Part shown: positions 57,925 to 64,000 of the stretch, piece by piece
How the letters are laid out: each line of letters begins with the position of its first letter
Numbering within the stretch: position 1 is the stretch's first letter
Source of the DNA: Bacillus marinisedimentorum
Lineage (GTDB): Bacteria; Bacillota; Bacilli; Bacillales; Bacillaceae_O
DNA: 64,000 nucleotides
Assembly (NCBI RefSeq): GCF_001644195.2
Contig: NZ_LWBL02000005.1
Coordinates: forward strand, 122,583 to 186,582
Direction: 5' to 3'
Program-made: the position numbers and the translations under genes
Notes under the pieces: model-generated
Database searches by the model: none
Told to the model about the DNA's origin: nothing
Seen by the model: the letters and a program-made list of their open reading frames with translations, nothing else

Positions 57925-59709
57925 TCAGACTACATATTTTTCTTCTTCAAGAACCGTTTTTGCGATTTCACGTTTTTTGACAATGACATTAATCGGCGTA
58001 CGGCGTGTCAGCTTGCGCAATGATGAAAGCATCATGCGAAGCGTATCACCGGACTCAACCGCTACAAGTGTTTCTTTCGCATGGCCTTCAATGCGGTTCA
58101 TCGCTTCTTCACAATAAACCTGCGTCATAAGGAGCTTCTGCTTGTTTTTGGCTTCGCCTGTCTTGTCGATCGCCTTTTCTGTGCGAAGTAAGGCAGATTC
58201 CATCGCAAACACTTCACCTACGATATCGGCAATGTTAGCAAGTATTTCTTGCTCATCGTTCAATGCTTTGCCATATTTTTGAGCGGCAAGGCCTGCTGCC
58301 AGAAGTGCTACTTTCTTGGCGTTGCGGACCATATATTTTTCCTGCTCAAGCGCCTCGTCTCCCGGCTCTTCCGGCATCATCATCATCAGTTCTTCTTGAA
58401 GTGATTGTGCTTTTTGAAGAAGCGGCAGCTCATTTTTCATCGCCTTGCGCAGCAATGTGCCAGGGACGATCAGGCGGTTGATTTCATTTGTCCCTTCAAA
58501 AATCCGGTTAATCCGGGAGTCACGGTAAATGCGTTCCACTTCATATTCAGCCATGAATCCGTATCCGCCGTGGATTTGGACAGCTTCATCGACTACATAA
58601 TCAAGCGCTTCGGTGCCGAACACTTTATTAAGTGAGCATTCGATCGCGTATTCGCCTATTGCGGCGCCGACTTTTGCACCGTCTTTCATTTCTTCTTCGC
58701 TAAGTGCATTCAGGCGGTCTTCGAGCAAGCCGATCGTCCGGTAAACCGCTGCTTCATTTGCATATGTCTGGGCAGCCATTGTACCGAGTTTTTCCTGAAT
58801 TAAGCTGAACTTCGCGATTGGCTGCTTGAACTGCTGGCGCTCGTTTGCATATTTAGCAGCAAGCTCAAGTGTGCGCTTCGCTCCGCCTACTGCACCAAGA
58901 CCCAGCTTGTAGCGGCCGACGTTCAAAATATTGAAGGCAATGACATGGCCTTTGCCTGGTTCAAACAGAAGGTTTTCTTTCGGAACCGGTACGTCTTCCA
59001 GAATCAATGTACGCGTAGATGAACTCTTGATTCCCATTTTCTTTTCTTCCGGGCCAGTTGAAACGCCAGGATAGTCACGCTCTACAATGAATGCAGAGAA
59101 ATGCTCGCCGTCAATTTTTGCATAAACAATGAAAACATCAGCAAACGCGGAGTTTGTGATCCATTGCTTCTCACCATTAAGAACGTAGTGCGTTCCTTCA
59201 CCGTTCAACTTTGCAGTCGTTTTTGCACTGAGCGCATCTGAACCGGAGCCCGGCTCTGTCAGGGCGTACGCTGCAATAAGCTCACCTGATGCAAGCTTCG
59301 GAAGGTAACGCTGCTTCTGTTCTTCGTTACCGAAAAACACAATCGGAAGGGAACCGATTCCGACGTGTGCACCGTGGGTTACAGAAAATCCGCCTGCAAG
59401 TGAAAATTTCTCTGTTATCAGTGAAGAACTGATTTTATCAAGTCCGAGGCCGCCGTATTCCTCAGGAACGTCAGCTCCAAGAAGACCTAGTTCGCCAGCT
59501 TCCTTCAATAGCTTTACGGAACGGTCAAACTCGTGATTTTCAAGGTATTCTAATTGTGGAACGACTTCATTTACGACAAAGTCCTCTGTCGTTTTCGCGA
59601 TCATTTTATGCTCATCTGTAAAGTCTTCAGGTGTATAAACAGCGTCAGGGGAAATGTCATCAATCAGAAATCCGCCGCCTTTTTGTAACTCATCGACCTT
59701 ATTTGCCAT
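57925..59709 (-). CDS. fadE: Acyl-CoA dehydrogenase FadE (YusJ)
   Basis: 594 residues from ATG 59709 behind GGGAGGG; 12 upstream codons have no signal. First beta-oxidation step, FAD-dependent. Family blocks: ALTEPGSGSDALSAKTTA, KQWITNSAFADVFIVYA, FNILNVGRYKLGLGAVGGA and YGGLGLD near residue 70. The ~200-residue C-terminal extension is typical of the FadE/YusJ class. Third gene of fadN-fadA-fadE; separated from fadA by a 137-base spacer with repeats. Confidence 0.96.
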   Translation of the reverse strand: MANKVDELQKGGGFLIDDISPDAVYTPEDFTDEHKMIAKTTEDFVVNEVVPQLEYLENHEFDRSVKLLKEAGELGLLGADVPEEYGGLGLDKISSSLITEKFSLAGGFSVTHGAHVGIGSLPIVFFGNEEQKQRYLPKLASGELIAAYALTEPGSGSDALSAKTTAKLNGEGTHYVLNGEKQWITNSAFADVFIVYAKIDGEHFSAFIVERDYPGVSTGPEEKKMGIKSSSTRTLILEDVPVPKENLLFEPGKGHVIAFNILNVGRYKLGLGAVGGAKRTLELAAKYANERQQFKQPIAKFSLIQEKLGTMAAQTYANEAAVYRTIGLLEDRLNALSEEEMKDGAKVGAAIGEYAIECSLNKVFGTEALDYVVDEAVQIHGGYGFMAEYEVERIYRDSRINRIFEGTNEINRLIVPGTLLRKAMKNELPLLQKAQSLQEELMMMMPEEPGDEALEQEKYMVRNAKKVALLAAGLAAQKYGKALNDEQEILANIADIVGEVFAMESALLRTEKAIDKTGEAKNKQKLLMTQVYCEEAMNRIEGHAKETLVAVESGDTLRMMLSSLRKLTRRTPINVIVKKREIAKTVLEEEKYVV

Positions 59710-59756
59710 TTGGATACCCTCCCGGTAAAAGTAATTCATTCTCATATTTTATTGAT

Positions 59757-59784
59757 CCGCCGGCGCAGGATTGCTCCGGCGGGA
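59757..59784 (-). terminator. GC-rich hairpin between fadA and fadE
   Basis: CCCGCCGGag / ctGCGCCGGCGG-type stem on the minus strand but without a proper T run; may attenuate or protect rather than terminate. Confidence 0.45.
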
Positions 59785-59794
59785 AATACCACAA

Positions 59795-59845
59795 GGTGAC
59801 AGGCACCTGTCGATGTTTGTCGATAATCGACAAGTGACAGGCACC
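59795..59845. repeat. GTGACAGGCACC double element in the fadA-fadE spacer
   Basis: GTGACAGGCACC at 59796 and again at 59834 flank an odd palindrome TTGTCGATAATCGACAA (59817-59833). Symmetrical layout suggests a mobile or structured element. Confidence 0.75.
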
Positions 59846-59846
59846 A

Positions 59847-61022
59847 TTACAGAAGTTCAAATACGCCTGCTGCTCCCATTCCACCGCCGATGCACATTGT
59901 GACAACACCGAATTGCTCATTCCGGCGCTTCATCTCGTGGACGAGGGACAGGGTGAGCTTTGTTCCTGTCATGCCAAGCGGATGGCCAAGTGCGATTGCC
60001 CCGCCGTTGACGTTCACTTTATCCTCATCAAGGCCGAGTTCACGGATAACCTGAATCGACTGGGAGGCAAATGCCTCATTCAGTTCGAACAATCCGATAT
60101 CAGAAACTTCGAGACCAGCCAGTTTCAGTGCTTTCGGAATGGCGGCGACAGGGCCGACACCCATGATTTCCGGAGGTACACCGCCTACAGCGAAGGAGCG
60201 GAACTTTGCGATTGGCTTAAGCCCTTCCGCATCCGCTTTTTCACGGTCCATAATAAGGACTGCAGCTGCACCATCACTCATTTGCGAGGCATTTCCAGCT
60301 GTGACGCTTCCGCCCACTTGGAATGCGGGCTTCAGCTTCGCAAGTGTTTCCATGCTGGTTCCTTCACGGACGCCTTCATCTGTATCAAACATAAATGTTT
60401 CCTCAACCAGCTTGTTATCACGCCCGACATAGCGGCGGACCACTTCTACCGGCACAATTTCGTCTTTGAACTTTCCCTCTTTGATTGCGCGCCCGGCGCG
60501 TTCATGGGAACGAACCGCAAATGCATCTTGATCTTCACGGCTGATGCCGTATTTTTGTGCAACCTGTTCAGCCGTATGACCCATGCTCATGTAATATTCC
60601 GGTGCATTTTCAACGAGAGTTGGATTCAGCCTGATGACATGGCCGCCCATCGGAATAAGGCTCATTGATTCGGCGCCCCCGGAAAGGATCGTATCCGAAT
60701 GGCCGAGCATGATCCGTTCTGCACCGTAGGCAATGCTCTGCAGACCAGAAGAACAATAACGGTTTATCGTTATGCCTGGCGTTTCATGGCTTAAGCCGGC
60801 GAGTGCGCCGATATTGCGGGCCATGTTCATTCCCTGTTCCGCTTCAGGCATTGCACACCCGATAATGACATCATCTATATTGCCGTCGTAACCGCCTGCA
60901 CGTTTCAACGTCTCTTTTACAGCAATGGCACCGAGATCATCCGGCCTCACGTTGGCAAGGCTTCCTTTTTTCGCCTTTCCGACCGGTGTTCTGGCACCTG
61001 CTACGATAACTGCTTCTTTCAC
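59847..61022 (-). CDS. fadA: Acetyl-CoA acyltransferase FadA (YusK)
   Basis: 391 residues from GTG 61022, eight bases behind GGGGGG; the ATG six codons upstream precedes that site. Thiolytic step of beta-oxidation. Active-site Cys90 in [29 protein letters not shown] and second Cys in [14 protein letters not shown]. Length equals B. subtilis FadA. Confidence 0.97.
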   Translation of the reverse strand: MKEAVIVAGARTPVGKAKKGSLANVRPDDLGAIAVKETLKRAGGYDGNIDDVIIGCAMPEAEQGMNMARNIGALAGLSHETPGITINRYCSSGLQSIAYGAERIMLGHSDTILSGGAESMSLIPMGGHVIRLNPTLVENAPEYYMSMGHTAEQVAQKYGISREDQDAFAVRSHERAGRAIKEGKFKDEIVPVEVVRRYVGRDNKLVEETFMFDTDEGVREGTSMETLAKLKPAFQVGGSVTAGNASQMSDGAAAVLIMDREKADAEGLKPIAKFRSFAVGGVPPEIMGVGPVAAIPKALKLAGLEVSDIGLFELNEAFASQSIQVIRELGLDEDKVNVNGGAIALGHPLGMTGTKLTLSLVHEMKRRNEQFGVVTMCIGGGMGAAGVFELL

Positions 61023-61074
61023 ACTTTTTCCCCCCTGCATGGTTTGGTTTCCGTTTCATCCAGTGACGGAATCA

Positions 61075-63471
61075 TCAATTGCGAAGCGGCTTTCCTTTCA
61101 GAAGCATGTGCTGCATCCGCTGCATTGTCTTCGGTTCGGCGATCAAGCTTAAAAACGCTTCCCTTTCAAGGTCGAGCAAGTATTGCTCATCGACTTTTGT
61201 TCCGTATGGCACTTTTCCGCCCGCAATGACATAAGCAAGTTTTTTCGCAATCTTGAAGTCATGGTCGGAAATGTATCCGCTCAGTTTCATAGCTTCAGCG
61301 CCAAGCACCATCGTCGCATAACCTGTTTCGCCGACAACCGGCACACTGGCCCTTTTCGGTGCCACGTATCCTTTTTCGGCAAGTGCAAGCACGGTCTGTT
61401 TCGCATCATAGATTAGATGGTCACCGTTTATACTGATGCCGTCCATCTCCCGAAGGAATGTATTTTCACGCGCTTCCTGTGCCGAAGTGGATACTTTCGC
61501 CATAGCGATTTTTTCAAATGTCGCATTCGCGGCCTTCTGCAGGTCAAAATTGACACCTTTCGGCAGCTGACTGATATGGCGGAGATAAAGTTCCTTGTTT
61601 CCGCCGCCGCCTGGAATCAATCCTACGCCAACTTCAACAAGACCCATGTATGTTTCCATTGAAGCCTGCAATCTTGCAGCCGGCATTGAAACTTCGGCAC
61701 CGCCGCCCAGTGTCATGCCAAATGGAGCAGCAACGACCGGTTTCGGGCTGTATTTGATATTCATCATCGCATTCTGGAATTGGCGGACGACCATATCGAT
61801 TTCAAAGATGTTGCCGTCTTGCGCTTCCATCAGCATCATGGCAAGGTTGGCACCGACGCAGAAGTTTTTGCCCTGGTTCCCGATTACAAGACCTTCATAA
61901 TTCTTCTCAACTTCTTCTAATGAGTAGTTGATCATCTGGATAATGTCCATGCCGATGGCATTGCTATGCGATGTGAACTCAAGAAGCGCAACACCGTCAC
62001 CGTTATCTATCAAACTCGCACCGGCGTTTTTCTTAATGACACCCTTCTTTTCTTTCAATCTCTTTATATTGATACTCTTCGGATTTTCCTCAAGCGGTTT
62101 ATATTCGCCTTCGTCATAATATTGAATGTCACCGTTATCTTTCTTATAGAATGAGGTATGGCCGGATTCCTTCATTTCTTTTATCCAGGCCGGAATTTCA
62201 GCACCTTCCGCCTCCATACGCTCGAGCGATTTCTCAAAACCGATGGCATCCCATGTTTCAAACGGGCCGAGTTCCCAGCCAAATCCCCACTTCATCGCAT
62301 TATCGATCGCAGCGATGTTGTCAGCGATCTCTTTATGGAGTTCTGCAGAATATAAGAGTACCGGTTTCACGATATTCCACAATAATTTACCTGCACGGTC
62401 ATCCGCATAAACAAGCGCTTTCATTTTCCCGCTTAAGCCTTTGGCCTGCTTCGCCATTTCGGTTGATGCGGTTTTTAGCTTTTTACGCTCGACATATTCC
62501 ATCGTTTCCGGATCGAGTTCAAGGATTTCCTTGCCTTTGTCCGTCTTCTTCTTCAAGAAAAATCCCTGCCCGGCTTTGCTTCCGATCCAGCCTTTGTCAG
62601 CCATTTCTTTCATGAAGTCAGGCACTTCGAATACTTTCTTTTCTTCGCCTTCCACTTTTTCATAAACGTTGTTGGCAACATGGATGAACGTATCCAGACC
62701 GACGACATCAAGAGTGCGGAATGTGGCGCTCTTCGGCCTGCCGATCATCGGGCCGGTGACCGAATCCACTTCCCCGATGGAATAGCCGCCTTCGAGCATT
62801 TCCCGGACGGTCACAAGCAGACCGTATGTACCGATCCGGTTTCCGATGAAGTTCGGCGTATCTTTTGCAAGAACAACTCCTTTTCCAAGGGTGTCCTCGC
62901 CGAAAGTCTTCATATATTCTACAACTTCAGGATCTGTTGCCTTTGTCGGAATGACTTCAAGCAATTTCAGATAGCGCGGCGGGTTGAAAAAGTGAGTGCC
63001 GAGGAAATGCGAACGAAAATCATCTGATCTTCCTTCTGACATAGCCTCTACAGAAATCCCGGATGTGTTGGAACTTATAATCGATCCTTCTTTCCGATAG
63101 CGATCAACCTGTTCGAACACTTTCTTTTTCACATCGAGGTTCTCGACCACAACTTCGATGACCCAGTCGACATCAGCAAGCTTTTCCATGTCATCTTCCA
63201 TGTTGCCGGCCGTAATCAAGCCCATGTTGCTTTTGGATGCCAGCGGCGCCGGCTTTTGCTTGAGCAATTTTTGCTTTGCGGTATTCGCAAGGCGGTTACG
63301 CACTTCCTTATCATCAAGCGAGAGTCCTTTTTTCTTCTCCTCCTCTGAAAGCTCCCTCGGAACAATGTCCAATAAAAGCGTCGGGATGCCGATATTTGCT
63401 AGATGCGCTGCGATTCCTGAACCCATGACTCCTGAACCTAATACAGCTGCTTTCCGTATGTTACGGACCAT
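61075..63471 (-). CDS. fadN: FadN: 3-hydroxyacyl-CoA dehydrogenase / enoyl-CoA hydratase
   Basis: 798 residues behind GGGGGAG. N-terminal NAD site VLGSGVMGSGIAAHLANIG, HCDH domain with SNTSGISVEAMSE and HFFNPPRYLKLLEVIPT; the hydratase domain (from ~residue 475) follows: EFTSHSNAIGMDII, VVAAPFGMTLGGGAEVSMPAARLQASMETYMGLVEVG-type oxyanion region. Domain order is reversed relative to FadB. First gene of the operon. Confidence 0.96.
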   Translation of the reverse strand: MVRNIRKAAVLGSGVMGSGIAAHLANIGIPTLLLDIVPRELSEEEKKKGLSLDDKEVRNRLANTAKQKLLKQKPAPLASKSNMGLITAGNMEDDMEKLADVDWVIEVVVENLDVKKKVFEQVDRYRKEGSIISSNTSGISVEAMSEGRSDDFRSHFLGTHFFNPPRYLKLLEVIPTKATDPEVVEYMKTFGEDTLGKGVVLAKDTPNFIGNRIGTYGLLVTVREMLEGGYSIGEVDSVTGPMIGRPKSATFRTLDVVGLDTFIHVANNVYEKVEGEEKKVFEVPDFMKEMADKGWIGSKAGQGFFLKKKTDKGKEILELDPETMEYVERKKLKTASTEMAKQAKGLSGKMKALVYADDRAGKLLWNIVKPVLLYSAELHKEIADNIAAIDNAMKWGFGWELGPFETWDAIGFEKSLERMEAEGAEIPAWIKEMKESGHTSFYKKDNGDIQYYDEGEYKPLEENPKSINIKRLKEKKGVIKKNAGASLIDNGDGVALLEFTSHSNAIGMDIIQMINYSLEEVEKNYEGLVIGNQGKNFCVGANLAMMLMEAQDGNIFEIDMVVRQFQNAMMNIKYSPKPVVAAPFGMTLGGGAEVSMPAARLQASMETYMGLVEVGVGLIPGGGGNKELYLRHISQLPKGVNFDLQKAANATFEKIAMAKVSTSAQEARENTFLREMDGISINGDHLIYDAKQTVLALAEKGYVAPKRASVPVVGETGYATMVLGAEAMKLSGYISDHDFKIAKKLAYVIAGGKVPYGTKVDEQYLLDLEREAFLSLIAEPKTMQRMQHMLLKGKPLRN

Positions 63472-63492
63472 TCACGTACTCCCCCTTTTGCT

Positions 63493-63510
63493 TGAATGAA
63501 TACTCATTCA
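63493..63510. promoter_or_regulatory. FadR operator upstream of fadNAE
   Basis: TGAATGAATACTCATTCA matches the Bacillus FadR dyad TGAATGAMTANTCATTCA at all defined positions. It lies 22 bases ahead of the fadN start, so FadR (TetR family) should repress and long-chain acyl-CoA relieve the block. Confidence 0.9.
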
Positions 63511-63855
63511 TTTTCTTGTGTAAAAAAAAGAACCCAGAAGCAAGAATGAGTTTCTCTACTATCAACTATAAGAGATTTTAGAAAATTTGGCAATATGAAA
63601 ACACAAAATTATTTAACAATTCTCAATTTCACGGCATTTGTCGGGTAGCCGAATGACTGACTGTTATTCTTGGGATCCTTGACCCTCTATTTGGAGGGGG
63701 GATTTGATTGCCTGGCAATTGCCAGGCAATCTATATAAACTGTGTGAAGTTGCGGACAGTAGGACCTGGCCTGATTGGTGACCGTCTCCGTTCGTGATTT
63801 GGCGAGTATAACCGTGAATTTGGCACTAGTCTTGCAAAAAGCTACCTAATTTTGG
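63511..63855. other. Spacer upstream of fadN
   Basis: 345 bases; contains the fad promoter region, then the palindrome at 63706-63731. No gene supported between the FadR site and the right-edge fragment. Confidence 0.5.
63706..63731. repeat. 26-base perfect palindrome, second copy of the TTGCCTGGCAA family
   Basis: Its 20-base centre TGCCTGGCAATTGCCAGGCA is identical to 7550-7569, and GATTGCC/GGCAATC ends equal those of the 7522 half-element. Confidence 0.9.
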
Positions 63856-63999
63856 CTATTCCATCAATTTGTGTAGAACAAGCTTTCGGTGAAGTGTCGA
63901 TGGATGAACAGGATCAATCTCAAGAAATGCTTGGAAGTCCTCATTGGCACGAAGATTCTCAGAAATACTGTCTAGTGACTCACGCTGGTGGAGTTGGGC
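63856..63999 (-). pseudogene. Possible transposase N-terminal fragment at the window edge
   Basis: The minus-strand frame open to the right edge ends QLHQRESLDSISENL, RANEDFQAFLEID and HPSTLHRKLVLHKLME, then TAG. The pattern (reISxNLrANxdFQxfLxiDxixxSTLHRKL) recalls the N-terminal helical domain of IS4-type transposases, which normally continue ~300 residues further; here a stop intervenes. Start lies outside the window. Confidence 0.5.
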
Positions 64000-64000
64000 T

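Noticed and set aside
59913..60668. 251-codon frame antisense to fadA
   Set aside because: Shadow of the fadA coding sequence with Cys/His/Phe-rich composition typical of antisense frames.

Overview
The window reads as a mesophilic, spore-forming Bacillaceae chromosome. Gene order follows the Bacillus subtilis yui-yum-yut-yun-yur-yus stretch almost gene for gene, and the sporulation genes yutH, yutC, yunA/lytH and yunB are present. Ribosome binding sites are strong GGAGG types, and control is by terminators and riboswitches (SAM and lysine types). Most genes lie on the minus strand. No rRNA, tRNA, CRISPR array or intact mobile element was seen.

Layout. 0-9 kb: tail of a cobalamin-type binding protein, yuiC/yuiB/yuiA, a NUDIX hydrolase, yumB (type II NADH dehydrogenase) divergent from yumC (ferredoxin-NADP reductase), yutM, dapF and the nucleoside transporter yutK. 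9-12.3 kb: a DUF2225 gene, a dead IS3-family element, yuzB, yuzD and yutI (Nfu). 12.3-18 kb: threonine operon hom-thrC-thrB, a 2-hydroxyacid dehydrogenase and spore gene yutH. 18-25 kb: yutG, yutF, a SufR-type regulator, yutE, a class II fructose bisphosphatase, small conserved proteins, yutD, yutC and lipA. 25-34 kb: yunA, a sodium symporter with its tiny subunit, a LysR regulator, a TauE/SafE permease and an NhaC-type transporter behind a lysine riboswitch. 34-42 kb: yunB, an HD-GYP phosphodiesterase, yunC, yunD, a frameshifted yunE, yunF and an orphan oligopeptide-binding lipoprotein. 42-52 kb: sufCDSUB, yurZ and metNPQ behind a SAM riboswitch. 52-64 kb: a TlpA-like thioredoxin, yusD, rsgI-sigI, yusE, yusF, gcvH, yusI and the fadN-fadA-fadE beta-oxidation operon behind a FadR-type operator.

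How it fits together. Iron-sulfur and sulfur biology dominates: sufCDSUB builds clusters, YutM and YutI carry them, LipA consumes them, GcvH is a lipoylated client, MetNPQ imports methionine under SAM control, and a SufR-type sensor is encoded nearby. Redox genes (yumB, yumC) and fatty-acid degradation complete a core-metabolism window.

The least explained DNA is intergenic. (1) Two arrays of a TGGCGTGAA core repeat at about 21 bp, near two helical turns, at 29.13-29.32 kb and in reverse orientation at 41.65-41.90 kb; a second motif family follows the latter. (2) At least five copies of a ~100-160 bp nested-palindrome repeat, all in one orientation, including a tandem pair and a deletion derivative. 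(3) Near-identical TGCCTGGCAATTGCCAGGCA palindromes at opposite ends of the window. The 21-bp arrays are the best candidate here for an undescribed system.
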